DNA of 64,000 nt, taken from the NCBI GenBank assembly GCA_964369685.1, contig CAYJFB010000004.1:62001-126000 (forward strand), given 5' to 3'. This stretch comes from Avidesulfovibrio sp964369685 (GTDB taxonomy: Bacteria > Desulfobacterota > Desulfovibrionia > Desulfovibrionales > Desulfovibrionaceae). The notes beneath the pieces are model-generated. The model made no database searches. It was not told where the DNA came from and was given only the letters and a program-made list of their open reading frames with translations. Numbering within the stretch: the stretch's first letter is position 1; each line of letters starts with the position of its first letter. This document shows, piece after piece, positions 1 to 9,194 of this stretch. The translations under genes were made by a program, and so were the position numbers.

Positions 1-24
1 AAAGCAAGAACTATTCCACACGTA

Positions 25-1161
25 CTATTCAAGCATCATTCTGCTGTCTGTCAGTTCAACGAATGCTCCGTTTTGCACTTGATACATGGAGAGGCCAATG
101 CCTGTGGCATCGCCTTGTTGATTGAAAAGCATAGGACCTAAGGGCGTATCGACGGCTTTGGTTCTCAGGGCTTCAAGAATTTTATCGCTGTCTTCGGCGG
201 TGCCTGCTTGTTCGATGGCATTCAGTAACGCTTGAGTTGCTGCATAGGCGTTATAGAAGAACGCCCCCGGTTCATTGCCGAACTTGTCAAGGTGTTGCTG
301 GCGAGCTTTTGCATAGAGCGATAATTTGCTGGTGTCTTGGGGTTGCGAGGCATACATGCCTTCGGCACTGGTGCCTGCCATGGCGATCATGGAAGGATCT
401 TTCAGCCCGTCAGGGCCTAAGAGGGGAATGCTTATGCGGTCACGACGCACTTGTTGAATCAGCTTTGAAGCGGTGGGGTGATACCCGCCAAAAACCAACA
501 TGTCTGCTCCCGTACGGCGCAGTTTACGGACGGACGCCGAAAAATCCACGGCATCGGGATTCAGCGCTTCAAACAGCACCACTTCGACTTTGCCGTCTTT
601 TTCAAGAAACATTTTCACAGTTTCGGCATATCCTTTACCATAGTCGGCGTTGTCGTGCAGGATGGCGACTTTCTTTTTACCGAGATCTCCGATGAATTTG
701 GCTGCAAATTGTCCTTGAGCTTGGTCATTGGCGATGGTGCGTAAAAAATAAGGGTTTTCGCCGCTCAGGGTCAGAGGTGGTGTTGTTGCCGAAGGCGAGA
801 TGATGATTTTTTTAGCGTCTGTATAAATGGGCAGTGCGGCTTTCGTCGCGCCTGAACAGATGTGCCCCATGAGGACGTCCACACCGTCAGAAAGCAATTT
901 TGTTGCGACATTTGTTGCCAATTCAGGTTTACATTGTTCGTCTTCAGCAAGGATTTCAATTTGTTTTCCCAAAACACCGCCTTTGGCGTTGTATTCATCC
1001 ACAACAAGCTGAGCGGCATTGAGGCTCGGAAGACCGTAAGAGGCCAAATCGCCGGAATGTGCTCCGGGAACACCCAATTTAATGGTGTCGGCAGCCCAAA
1101 CAGGACTGACCAACAACGCCGAAACAGCCAAAGGAGCAAAGACATTCCACAATGATTTCAT
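25..1161 (-). CDS. Branched-chain amino acid-type ABC transporter substrate-binding protein
   Basis: Periplasmic binding protein of the Leu/Ile/Val (LivJ) type, 378 residues, a normal length for the family. Residues 1-23 form a signal peptide ending in PVWA-A. The mature protein opens with the family pattern IKLGVPGAHSGDLASYG and carries the usual AAQLVVDEYNAKGGVLGKQI stretch. The start ATG (1159-1161) follows a CGGAG ribosome site on the minus strand. No liv permease or ATPase gene lies beside it in the window, so partners may lie left of base 25 or elsewhere. It is a paralogue of the UrtA-type protein at 46.8-48.0 kb. The ligand cannot be read from sequence; amino acids, amides and urea are all bound by this fold. 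Confidence 0.88.
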   Translation of the reverse strand: MKSLWNVFAPLAVSALLVSPVWAADTIKLGVPGAHSGDLASYGLPSLNAAQLVVDEYNAKGGVLGKQIEILAEDEQCKPELATNVATKLLSDGVDVLMGHICSGATKAALPIYTDAKKIIISPSATTPPLTLSGENPYFLRTIANDQAQGQFAAKFIGDLGKKKVAILHDNADYGKGYAETVKMFLEKDGKVEVVLFEALNPDAVDFSASVRKLRRTGADMLVFGGYHPTASKLIQQVRRDRISIPLLGPDGLKDPSMIAMAGTSAEGMYASQPQDTSKLSLYAKARQQHLDKFGNEPGAFFYNAYAATQALLNAIEQAGTAEDSDKILEALRTKAVDTPLGPMLFNQQGDATGIGLSMYQVQNGAFVELTDSRMMLE

Positions 1162-1858
1162 AAAAATCTCCGTTAGAAAAAGAAGAGGTGAAAGAAGAAC
1201 TGTAAGATTGTCTGTATGCGTTTCACAAGAAAAGACAAGCCATCATTATGCTTTTGTATTTTGAACAACGCAGAACAAAAGGCACTCAGGCTAACAGTAT
1301 GTACAAGATGTACGCAGAACTTGTAGAAAGACATCAGGCATATTGTCAACATTGATAACAAAAAAAAACAAGATCATGCCACAATGTTTAACACATCAAG
1401 ATGATATAAAGGTTTTAAAATACATGCCCAATAATCATCTTTCTGTCAAATAGCTCTTCATTATACATGATGCCTGATGAGGTTGGAGAGGTGTTGGATA
1501 TGGAGATTGTGCTTTTTTTCTGTTTTTAATCGTACAGAAAACTTGAACGAGACAAAAAAAGAGAGATACTATTTGAAAATATTGTATTTTTTTATATAAA
1601 TATGTATAAAAATATTTTTGTGTTATAAAATAAACATATTTTTCATGTGAAATAGATAACGTGAATAGAAAAAACGAAATTAGCTAAAATGATTTTGTTT
1701 TTCATTTGTCCTGCTTTTATGAAAACTTTTTTGATTGACATATTTTTTCTGTTTGTGATAAAAAAAATAAAGTATGCCTGACTGTGTGGATTTGTATTCA
1801 GATGTAGCATAAATATACGAGAAAAACAGCAGGCTGTATGCTATTTTTTGGAGGGGTT
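1162..1858. other. Long AT-rich divergent intergenic region
   Basis: About 700 bases separate two divergent genes. I find no convincing coding frame or RNA gene. The right half is very AT-rich with several A/T runs. It should hold promoters for both flanking genes; one candidate is listed separately. Confidence 0.6.
1735..1762 (+). promoter_or_regulatory. Candidate sigma-70 promoter for the YeiH-family gene
   Basis: A perfect -35 hexamer TTGACA (1735-1740), a 16-base AT-rich spacer and GATAAA (1757-1762) as a moderate -10. It lies about 95 bases before the chosen start at 1859. The -10 is weak, so this is only a candidate. Confidence 0.4.
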
Positions 1859-3586
1859 ATGGCAGAGAATGTCACTTACGTTGTTGATGACGGACGTCCA
1901 AAGTTGTCTGATTTATGGAAAAAAGAAGACTACTGGGCCATATGGTTGGGATTCATTATGTTATTGGGGGCTGTTTTTGTATATATTATTAATGCACCGC
2001 CTCAATTTAAAGAAACCATAGTTAAGTCAAATGCAATTTTGCAAGAAGAAGCGACAAAAGCACCATTTAAAACAATTGCATATTATAATGCGCAAGAAGA
2101 AAAATCCAAAGTAGTTGGAACAAGCTTGCCTGCTTCAGATAGTATTCGTTGGCTTTTGGCGACGCCTGCAAAATGGTCAAATGACATTGTTTCTTCTTTT
2201 TACGTTAGTCAAAGCTCTGTTGATGTCGAAAATGCCAAAAATGCAGAAAAAATTGCTGCGGCAAAAGAAAAGATAGCGTCTACGTTACAAATGGCACAAG
2301 TTGCCGAAACCGCTGCCGCCGTAGCTCAATATAAAGTTGCAACACTCAACACGGCAGCAGAGAACGCGATTGCCGATTGGCAGACAGCCAAAGCTGATTT
2401 GAAAAAAATAAAAACCGCCAAACCTCACAATGTTTTTTTCTCTTTGATCGTACTCATGGTGAGCATGGGTTTGATGTTTGGGATCGGTATTTTTGTTATG
2501 GGTAAAAGTTTGCCCAAGTTTTTGATTGGTTTTGTCGGTGTTTTTGCCATTGCGGTCTTGGGCATGTTGCTTGGGAAGCAATCCACGTTGTCCTATTACG
2601 GATTGGGTGTTGAACCTTGTGCCATTCTTATCGGTTTGGTTATTGCCAACACGATCGGTACACCGCAATGGATGAAAGGCGGCCTCGAGGTTGAATATTA
2701 TATCAAAACGGGTCTTATTTTGCTTGGTGCGGAAATTCTTTTTGATAAGATTATTGCTATTGGTGTTCCCGGTATTTTTGTTGCGTGGGTTGTTACACCG
2801 GTTGTTTTGATCACCACGTTTATTTTTGGTCAAAAAGTGTTGAAAATTGCTTCGCCTACATTGAATATTACCGTTTCTGCAGATATGTCTGTGTGCGGAA
2901 CGTCCGCGGCTATTGCCACAGCTGCCGCTTGCCGTGCAAAAAAAGAAGAATTGACTTTGGCTCTCGGTCTTTCGTTGACCTTTACGGCAATTATGATGAT
3001 TGTCATGCCTGTTATTATTCTTGAATTGGGTTTACCTCCTGTTTTGGGTGGTGCTTGGATTGGCGGAACGATTGACGCCACGGGTGCTGTTGCGGCGGCC
3101 GGTGCTGTTTTGGGTGATAAAGGCATGTATGTGGCTGCAACCATTAAAATGATTCAAAATGTGCTTATTGGTGTGACGGCCTTTGGTGTGGCTGTATACT
3201 GGTGTACCAGTGTTGATAATACGGCAGGGCGTGAGGTCGGAGCCATTGAAATATGGAACCGTTTCCCTAAATTTGTTATTGGATTCTTGCTTGTATCGAT
3301 TGTCTTTTCGTACATGAGTACGTCCTTGGGGCCGGATCTCGGTGCCGCCCTGATTAATAAGGGCGTGATCAACGGTTTTGAAAAAGGCGCACGGACATGG
3401 TTCTTTGTGTTGGCCTTTACCGCTATAGGTCTTTCGACAAATTTCCGTGCTTTGGCTGAGTACTTTAAGGGAGGTAAACCGTTAATCCTTTATGTGTGTG
3501 GTCAAAGCTTCAATTTGGCACTGACATTGTTGATGGCTTGGATTATGTTCTATAAGGTGTTTCCTGAAATCACAGCTCGCATTTAA
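1859..3586 (+). CDS. YeiH/UPF0324 putative sulfate-exporter-family membrane protein with periplasmic insert
   Basis: Polytopic inner-membrane protein of the UPF0324 (YeiH, 'putative sulfate exporter') family, 575 residues. An upstream in-frame ATG at 1838 exists, but GGAGGGG at 1850-1856 points to the ATG at 1859. One membrane helix (about residues 25-45) is followed by some 150 mostly Ala/Lys/Glu-rich residues that look like a periplasmic coiled coil. The remaining roughly 400 residues are the YeiH-like multi-helix domain, with Gly-rich helices such as IGGTIDATGAVAAAGAVLGD and the pair AAACRAKKEEL. E. coli YeiH is only about 350 residues, so the N-terminal part is an addition. In a sulfite-respiring cell a role in moving sulfate, sulfite or an organosulfonate is plausible, but the substrate is unproven. 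It appears monocistronic, followed by a strong hairpin. Confidence 0.85.
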   Translation: MAENVTYVVDDGRPKLSDLWKKEDYWAIWLGFIMLLGAVFVYIINAPPQFKETIVKSNAILQEEATKAPFKTIAYYNAQEEKSKVVGTSLPASDSIRWLLATPAKWSNDIVSSFYVSQSSVDVENAKNAEKIAAAKEKIASTLQMAQVAETAAAVAQYKVATLNTAAENAIADWQTAKADLKKIKTAKPHNVFFSLIVLMVSMGLMFGIGIFVMGKSLPKFLIGFVGVFAIAVLGMLLGKQSTLSYYGLGVEPCAILIGLVIANTIGTPQWMKGGLEVEYYIKTGLILLGAEILFDKIIAIGVPGIFVAWVVTPVVLITTFIFGQKVLKIASPTLNITVSADMSVCGTSAAIATAAACRAKKEELTLALGLSLTFTAIMMIVMPVIILELGLPPVLGGAWIGGTIDATGAVAAAGAVLGDKGMYVAATIKMIQNVLIGVTAFGVAVYWCTSVDNTAGREVGAIEIWNRFPKFVIGFLLVSIVFSYMSTSLGPDLGAALINKGVINGFEKGARTWFFVLAFTAIGLSTNFRALAEYFKGGKPLILYVCGQSFNLALTLLMAWIMFYKVFPEITARI

Positions 3587-3631
3587 CCATTTAGGATAAT
3601 GCTATAACTGATTGTTTTTATTTGTCCTCTT

Positions 3632-3678
3632 AAAGAGCGTCTTTTGACTCTGTGTAACAGAATCAAAAGACGCTCTTT
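3632..3678 (+). terminator. Strong hairpin terminator after the YeiH-family gene
   Basis: A 21-base inverted repeat (3632-3652 with 3658-3678) has one mismatch and a five-base loop, TGTAA. A T-rich stretch follows. It starts 46 bases after the stop codon. Confidence 0.8.
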
Positions 3679-3976
3679 ATTATGTTTTTACTGTTATCAC
3701 ATAATAACAGCGTATTATTGTGTGCTAATGCTGTTTAAAAAAGAATATTTACTTCTCTTTTTTTTTAGGTTATTTTATAAATACTATGAACACACATGAT
3801 TTTACATGTTTAGTGATGTGTATTCATTCTAACTATTTATATGTCTATTATATAGAGCAAGTTTTTGTTTTTTTTGTATTCAAAATAAGTATGAATTCCA
3901 GTTCCTCTTTATTGATTATTCTTAATATTGTTTGCAATGCATAACGACAACACACTGATTAATGGAGGAGAAACAC
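3679..3976. other. AT-rich intergenic region before the TMEM43-family gene
   Basis: About 300 bases with no credible coding frame. It contains a small perfect hairpin, CTGTTAT-N6-ATAACAG (3691-3710), and AT-rich sequence that presumably includes the promoter of the next gene. Confidence 0.5.
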
Positions 3977-5233
3977 ATGTCAGAAGAAAATCAAGAGTAC
4001 ACGGAAGTGACATCTACAGGCTGGACAGAACGACTCGGCAGTTCATTGAAAGGAATCATTACAGGTCTTTTGCTTATTATTGCAGCGTCTGTTTTGTTGT
4101 ACTGGAATGAGGGACGTTCTGTGCGTTCCGCAGGTGCTATTGCAGAAGCAGAACTTTTGACTGTTGATTTGCCGCAAATAGAAACCATCGATCCCAGCTT
4201 TAACGGTAAGCTTGTCTATGCAAAAGGTTTTGCAAAAACGACTGATAGCCTGACCGATCCTGTTTTTGGCGTGACTGTCACTGCAATAGGGTTAGAACGA
4301 AAAGTTCGATACTATCAATGGGTCGAAAAAAGTTCAACAAAAACAGAAAAAAAACTTGGCGGAAGTGAAGAAAAAACGACAACATATACATATGAACAAA
4401 ATTGGGTTGCTTCACCTGTCAACTCAAATAATTTTAAGCGCTCTGAAACACATGTAAATACGGTTTTGTTTACAATGCCGGTAAAAAATGAACGGTGGTT
4501 AGCTAAAAACGTGTCATTTGGCGCTTATATTTTGCCTGAATTTTTTATCAGCAGTATTTCAAACAAACAACCGGTAGAACTGGCGCTGACAGATCAACAA
4601 CGCGAAGTCTTGAATGACAAATTGACTCCGCTTCCGGCAGAGCAAACACCATATATGGAATACCTGCCGACAACGCCTGTCCTCAATGAACCACAACAAA
4701 AAAGAGTTCATGTCCAAAGCAATCAAATTTATTTAGGACAAAATCCTGCAATGCCGCAAATCGGCGATGTAATGGTGACTTTTGAAAAGACAATCGATAC
4801 CAATATCTCCTTGGTTGCCAAAGTCAATAACAACACCTTTGAACCGTTCATTGCCGCTAACGGGACACGTTTTACAAAACTTTCCAATCAACAAGCTTCA
4901 AAAGAAATCATGTTCCAAGATGCAAAAGACTCTAATTCCATGATGACATGGATTCTGCGTATCGTGGGTATTTTTATTGCTGTAGCCGGTTTTAACATGA
5001 TTTTTGCTCCGCTTGTTGTTCTTGCCGATGTTCTGCCCTTATTGGGGAGTCTTGTTGGTATGGGTACCGGGCTCATTGCAGGACTTTTGGGTACAGCCTG
5101 GGCCTTTATCATTATTGCTGTTGCTTGGATTCGTTTTAGGCCTATCTTGGCTTTTTCATTGTTGGGCATTGCTGCTGTCCTTATTGCCTTTATGCTTTGG
5201 AAAAGTTATACAAGTAAAACTGTTGAAGAATAA
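3977..5233 (+). CDS. TMEM43-family membrane protein
   Basis: 418-residue membrane protein that resembles the TMEM43 (DUF1625) family found in many bacteria and in animals. An ATG at 3962 is in frame, but GGAGGAG at 3964-3970 marks 3977 as the start. A single N-terminal membrane helix (around residues 24-43) is followed by the family-like WNEGRSVRSAGAIAE stretch. A large, probably periplasmic domain of about 250 residues comes next, then three closely spaced C-terminal hydrophobic helices (about residues 310-405). The bacterial function of the family is unknown. No operon partner is apparent: it stands between two hairpins. Confidence 0.82.
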   Translation: MSEENQEYTEVTSTGWTERLGSSLKGIITGLLLIIAASVLLYWNEGRSVRSAGAIAEAELLTVDLPQIETIDPSFNGKLVYAKGFAKTTDSLTDPVFGVTVTAIGLERKVRYYQWVEKSSTKTEKKLGGSEEKTTTYTYEQNWVASPVNSNNFKRSETHVNTVLFTMPVKNERWLAKNVSFGAYILPEFFISSISNKQPVELALTDQQREVLNDKLTPLPAEQTPYMEYLPTTPVLNEPQQKRVHVQSNQIYLGQNPAMPQIGDVMVTFEKTIDTNISLVAKVNNNTFEPFIAANGTRFTKLSNQQASKEIMFQDAKDSNSMMTWILRIVGIFIAVAGFNMIFAPLVVLADVLPLLGSLVGMGTGLIAGLLGTAWAFIIIAVAWIRFRPILAFSLLGIAAVLIAFMLWKSYTSKTVEE

Positions 5234-5245
5234 AAAATATAAACG

Positions 5246-5272
5246 GGGTGTGTTTCATTGGAAACAACACCC
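5246..5272 (+). terminator. Hairpin after the TMEM43-family gene
   Basis: An interrupted stem (GGGTGT-GTTTC paired with GAAAC-A-ACACCC, loop ATTG) lies 12 bases after the stop codon. There is no clear T-run, so it could be a weak terminator or an mRNA 3' stabiliser. Confidence 0.5.
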
Positions 5273-5348
5273 TGCTTAAGAAAAATCGGTGTTTTTTTAC
5301 ACAACAAAGGTATCCCTGATAATACTTTGAGTCGTTAAGGAATTTGTG

Positions 5349-5798
5349 ATGAAAAAAGTGCTTTTTTTATTTTTTCTATGTCTGATGTCTGTCTCTACCG
5401 CAATCGCCGCCGATGTGTATGTTACACCAAAAGGTGAAAAATATCATGAACAACAAGATTGCAGACATTTAAAACGCTCAAAAGAAATCAATAAAATGTC
5501 ACTCTCCGAAGCAAAAGGAAAAGGATATTCCGCGTGTAGCGCTTGTTATCCCGAAGAAGCAAAAAATAAATCTACAGTGAAAGAAGCTGTCAATACACAG
5601 ACCAAAGATGTAAATAAGGCGATCGATGCAAAGAAAACGTCTATAACCAAAAATGCAAACAAAACCGTTGAAGCAACGAAAACATCAGCAACCAAAGATG
5701 TTAAAAAAGAAGTTGAAAAACAAAAAACATCTGTAAAAGACACCCTACAGTCAACAACAAAAAACTTGCAACAAGCTGATCCAACTCAAAAAAAATAA
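5349..5798 (+). CDS. Small secreted protein with Ada-like Cys motif and Lys/Thr-rich repeats
   Basis: 149-residue protein with a clear signal peptide ending near AIAA-D. The ATG at 5349 is preferred over the GTG at 5346 because of spacing from a TAAGG site. Residues about 22-66 contain VYVTPKGEKYHEQQDCRHLK, then SACSACYP. This His/Cys pattern occurs as a small, probably zinc-binding module at the ends of secreted nucleases and other extracellular proteins. The rest is a Lys/Thr/Ala-rich tail with repeated units resembling TKDVNKAIDAKKTSIT, likely helical. Function unknown. A terminator hairpin follows directly. Confidence 0.75.
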   Translation: MKKVLFLFFLCLMSVSTAIAADVYVTPKGEKYHEQQDCRHLKRSKEINKMSLSEAKGKGYSACSACYPEEAKNKSTVKEAVNTQTKDVNKAIDAKKTSITKNANKTVEATKTSATKDVKKEVEKQKTSVKDTLQSTTKNLQQADPTQKK

Positions 5799-5820
5799 TG
5801 ATTTAGCTTTTTTCTATGAC

Positions 5821-5850
5821 AAAGGGGAGCTTGCGTTCTCCTTTGTTTTT
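5821..5850 (+). terminator. Rho-independent terminator after the small secreted protein
   Basis: A ten-base-pair stem (5821-5830 with 5835-5844, two G-U pairs, loop TTGC) is followed by GTTTTT. It is a standard terminator 23 bases after the stop. Confidence 0.75.
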
Positions 5851-5978
5851 GCGTTTTGAGTGTGTTATACGATCACGGCAGCCTGAGGAATACAAGGGCT
5901 TGTCTCGCACAGAATCTTGTTCTTTAGATACGGCTCCCAGTTTATTTTCTTATAAAAAAGACTATACAAAGGATCATT

Positions 5979-6953
5979 ATGTATATCGTTACCGGTGGTG
6001 CGGGAATGATTGGCAGTGCTATGGTTTGGCAATTAAATGAAATGGGGGTTGACGATATTTTAATTGTTGACAACCTTTCTCATTCGGAAAAATGGCAAAA
6101 TTTGGTCAATCGGCGTTATAACGATTATATGCATCGAGATGAATTTATTCGACGTATTCGTGAAAATCGTATGCATATAGACAATCTGCAGGCTGTGATT
6201 CATATGGGGGCTTGCTCGTCAACGACTGAACGCAATGCTGATTTTCTTATGGAAAACAATTTTCATTATTCACAAGATGTGTGTCGGTTTGCCTTGGAAA
6301 ACGGTGCACGGTTGATCAATGCCAGCAGTGCCGCAACGTATGGTGACGGATCAAAAGGTTTTTCAGACAGTCTGCTCACGACGCTGAGTTTGCGTCCTCT
6401 GAATATGTATGGCTATTCCAAACAGCTTTTTGATCGCTGGGCTTATCGCGAAAATCTTTTGCAGCATTTTGTGAGTATTAAATTTTTTAACGTGTTCGGC
6501 CCCAATGAATATCATAAAGGCGACATGCGCAGTGTGGTTTGTAAAGCTGTGGAAAGCATTGAACAAACAGGCACCATGCCTCTTTTTGCTTCCAACGATT
6601 CCAGCTATCCGGACGGTGGACAACAGCGTGATTTTGTTTATGTTAAAGATTGCGTTGCCGTTCTTTATTGGCTTCTTGAGCACCCTCATGTGAACGGAAT
6701 ACGGAATCTTGGTTCAGGTAATGCTCGAACATGGAACGATCTGCTGACTGCAGTGTTTACAGCTTTAGAACGTCCTTTACAACTGACCTATGTTCCTATG
6801 CCCGCCCACTTACAAGGAAAATATCAAAATTTTACTGAAGCTGAAATGACATGGCTTGAGCGTGAAGGCTGTGATACTCGCTTTCATAGCCTTGAAGACG
6901 CTGTGTATGATTATGTTTGTCATTATATTAAAGCAGAAGATCGTTATTTGTAA
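5979..6953 (+). CDS. hldD: ADP-L-glycero-D-manno-heptose 6-epimerase
   Basis: Converts ADP-D-glycero- to ADP-L-glycero-manno-heptose for the LPS inner core. It is a 324-residue short-chain dehydrogenase/reductase-type epimerase, close to the 310 residues of E. coli HldD. Visible features: the NADP-binding start TGGAGMIGSAMVWQLNE; GACSSTTERNADFLMENN, highly typical of HldD; the catalytic Ser in INASSAATYGDG; and the catalytic Tyr/Lys pair in YGYSK. The start follows AAAGGA. It stands alone after a terminator. Its presence fits a Gram-negative outer membrane; the glycosyltransferases at 33.8-36.3 kb may use related sugars. Confidence 0.95.
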   Translation: MYIVTGGAGMIGSAMVWQLNEMGVDDILIVDNLSHSEKWQNLVNRRYNDYMHRDEFIRRIRENRMHIDNLQAVIHMGACSSTTERNADFLMENNFHYSQDVCRFALENGARLINASSAATYGDGSKGFSDSLLTTLSLRPLNMYGYSKQLFDRWAYRENLLQHFVSIKFFNVFGPNEYHKGDMRSVVCKAVESIEQTGTMPLFASNDSSYPDGGQQRDFVYVKDCVAVLYWLLEHPHVNGIRNLGSGNARTWNDLLTAVFTALERPLQLTYVPMPAHLQGKYQNFTEAEMTWLEREGCDTRFHSLEDAVYDYVCHYIKAEDRYL

Positions 6954-7101
6954 TCTTTTTTATCGAACAGTGCCGACATCATGCTGTGTGTATTGTTAAA
7001 ACATGTCCTTTGCGCTTGTCTTTTTATCAAAAACGTTTTAAAATTATTTTTTATAGGTTGTTTTATTGTAAAACATATTCCATGAAGTCTTTTTATTTTT
7101 T

Positions 7102-7453
7102 GGAGTTGGGCAAACTGTCGCTGCGTGTATATACACGGGGAGGAAAGTCCGGGCTTCATAGGGCACAACGCTGGGTAATGCCCAGGAAGAGTGATCTTCG
7201 GCAAGCGCAACAGAAAGTAAACCGCTTATGACTCATAAGTAAGGGTGAAAGGGTGGGGTAAGAGCCCACCGGTCGCTGTGGTGACACGGCGAGCCAGGCA
7301 TGCCCCGTTGGAAGCAAGACCAAATAGGGAAGTGGGTTGGCCCGACCAACGCTTCCGGGTAGGTTGCTTGAGCCGATAGGTAACTGTCGGCCTAGAGGAA
7401 TGACAGTTGCCCTACGTTTGTAGGGAACAAAACCCGGCTTATCGCCTGACTCC
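7102..7453 (+). ncRNA. rnpB: RNase P RNA (bacterial type A)
   Basis: Catalytic RNA of RNase P, which matures tRNA 5' ends. The 5' part has the hallmark GAGGAAAGTCCGGGCT block (7140-7155). The P4 partner and 3' conserved region include CAGAAAGTAAACCGC and AAACCCGGCTTATCG (7430-7444). The ends pair as P1 (GGAGT at 7102 with ACTCC at 7449-7453). A terminator follows at once. Exact ends are inferred from the P1 pairing, plus or minus a few bases. Confidence 0.95.
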
Positions 7454-7462
7454 TTATAAACT

Positions 7463-7500
7463 CCCCATGAACAACGGTTTGTGTTCATGGGGTATTTTTA
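7463..7500 (+). terminator. Terminator of rnpB
   Basis: Perfect ten-base-pair stem CCCCATGAAC (7463-7472) with GTTCATGGGG (7483-7492), followed by TATTTTTA. Confidence 0.9.
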
Positions 7501-7531
7501 TAAACGCTCTTTTTTTATGTGAGCCTTATTA

Positions 7532-8449
7532 ATGAATAACAATGATGAACAACAAAAGATAGACTATGCTGTTTTTGTTTCTGCCATAACTATTTTATTC
7601 AATGTTCTTTTGGCCGGCATTAAATTTGTTGCGGGATGGCTTGGGCATTCAACCGCACTCATTTCTGATGCGGTGCATTCGCTTTCTGATGTCTTGAGTA
7701 CATTTATTGTCATTGTCGGCGTAAAGCTTGCAAAAAGTACAGAAGACAGTGACCATCAATACGGTCATGAAAAAATTGAATGTGTCGCAGGCATTGTTCT
7801 TGCCGTCCTTCTTTTTATAACAGGTCTTGGTATTGGTTGGTCCGGTATAGAAAATATCTATACAAAAAGGTATCTCAATACGGTACCGCCTACCAATCTT
7901 GCCTTATATGCGGCGTGTTTGTCTTTAATTATTAAAGAATTGATGTTTTGGTATACGTTGCAGGCAGGAAAAAAAATTCAATCAACCGCACTCATGGCAG
8001 ATGCATGGCATCATCGTTCCGACGCGCTTTCATCAATCGGCAGTTTGGCAGGTGTCCTTGGAGCGCAATGGGGCTTTCCTATTTGTGATCCCCTGGCTTC
8101 AATACTCATTTGTTATTTTATTGGAAACGTCGCTTGGGACATTTTTAAAGAGTCAAGCGATAAAGTGATCGATAAAGCGTGCGATCAAAAACAATTTCTT
8201 GAAATTCACCAATTCATTACCGTATACCCACATATTCGACGTATCGACTTGTTAAAAACACGTCAATTTGCATCCAAAATATATATTGATGTTGAAATAG
8301 CCTTGGACGGTCAACTGTCTCTATATGAAGCACACGCCATTGCCGAAGGTTTGCATGACGCGCTTGAAACACAATTTTCTACAGTAAAACATTGCATGGT
8401 GCATGTGAATCCCTACGTAATGCATGCAAAAAAGGAGCATAGCCAATGA
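7532..8449 (+). CDS. Cation diffusion facilitator (CDF) family metal efflux protein
   Basis: 305-residue inner-membrane divalent-cation/proton antiporter of the FieF/MMT1 type. It has about six helices in residues 1-210 and a cytoplasmic C-terminal domain. Metal-site motifs are visible: SDAVHSLSDVLST in helix 2 (the HxxxD pattern) and ADAWHHRSDALSSIGS in helix 5. HQYGHEKIE follows helix 2, as usual for the family. The C-terminal part (VYPHIRRIDLLKTRQFASKI, later HCMVHVNP) is the ferredoxin-like metal-sensing domain. Fe, Zn or Mn are possible substrates; sequence alone does not decide. It overlaps the next gene by four bases (ATGA), so the two are translationally coupled. Confidence 0.92.
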   Translation: MNNNDEQQKIDYAVFVSAITILFNVLLAGIKFVAGWLGHSTALISDAVHSLSDVLSTFIVIVGVKLAKSTEDSDHQYGHEKIECVAGIVLAVLLFITGLGIGWSGIENIYTKRYLNTVPPTNLALYAACLSLIIKELMFWYTLQAGKKIQSTALMADAWHHRSDALSSIGSLAGVLGAQWGFPICDPLASILICYFIGNVAWDIFKESSDKVIDKACDQKQFLEIHQFITVYPHIRRIDLLKTRQFASKIYIDVEIALDGQLSLYEAHAIAEGLHDALETQFSTVKHCMVHVNPYVMHAKKEHSQ

Positions 8450-9084
8450 ATATCATAGTACGTAACGAAGAGCAGGGCGATTTTCGCCGTGTTGAGACCA
8501 TAGCGAGAGAAGCCTTTTGGAATCTCTATTTTCCCGGTGCTTATGAACATTTTGTGATTCATCTTATGCGTAATCATCCTGATTTTATTAAAGAATTGGC
8601 TTTTGTTATTGAAGTTGACGGTGAAGTTGAAGGAGCTATTTTTTATACGCATTCAAAAATTGTTTCGGAGAATGGAGCAGAGTATAAAACGATTTCATTT
8701 GGTCCTGTGTGTATTTCTCCCAAATATCATCGCCAAGGTTTCGGCAGGGCATTGATCACGCATTCGATACAAGTTGCCAAAAATATGAATTTTTCAGCTA
8801 TTATTACATATGGTTATCCGTATCACTATAAACCGTATGGTTTTGTTGGCGGAAAAACATACAACATTATGCATACCGACGGAAAATATCATACAGGGTT
8901 ATTGGCCTTACCTCTTTATGATGGGGCTTTTGACGGTGTTTCCGGTACGGCTGTTGTGTCAGATGTTTTTGATGTGCAAGAGGAGGCGGTCAATGATTTT
9001 GATAAGCTGTTTCCCTATAAAGAAAAAAGTGTGTTGCCGTGTCAAGAGCTTTTTGAAAAAGCGTGTCTTGAATTGGACGAGTGA
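8446..9084 (+). CDS. GNAT-family N-acetyltransferase
   Basis: 212-residue acetyl-CoA-dependent acyltransferase of the GNAT fold. The N-terminal half has VRNEEQGDFRRVETIAREAF, typical of the YhbS-like branch. The acetyl-CoA binding motif A is SFGPVCISPKYHRQGFGRAL (about residues 84-103), with the RxxGxG/A loop as QGFGRAL. The acceptor substrate is unknown. The start codon overlaps the stop of the CDF transporter gene, so they form a two-gene unit. Confidence 0.88.
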   Translation: MNIIVRNEEQGDFRRVETIAREAFWNLYFPGAYEHFVIHLMRNHPDFIKELAFVIEVDGEVEGAIFYTHSKIVSENGAEYKTISFGPVCISPKYHRQGFGRALITHSIQVAKNMNFSAIITYGYPYHYKPYGFVGGKTYNIMHTDGKYHTGLLALPLYDGAFDGVSGTAVVSDVFDVQEEAVNDFDKLFPYKEKSVLPCQELFEKACLELDE

Positions 9085-9194
9085 GTTCTGTTGTTTTTGG
9101 AGTGTAAAAAAGTCCTGTCTTTTCCTCTCTTGTAAAAATTAGAAAAACAGGGTATGCACGCTCAACGGATAGCGGTTTTTATAAGGAGTTTTTT

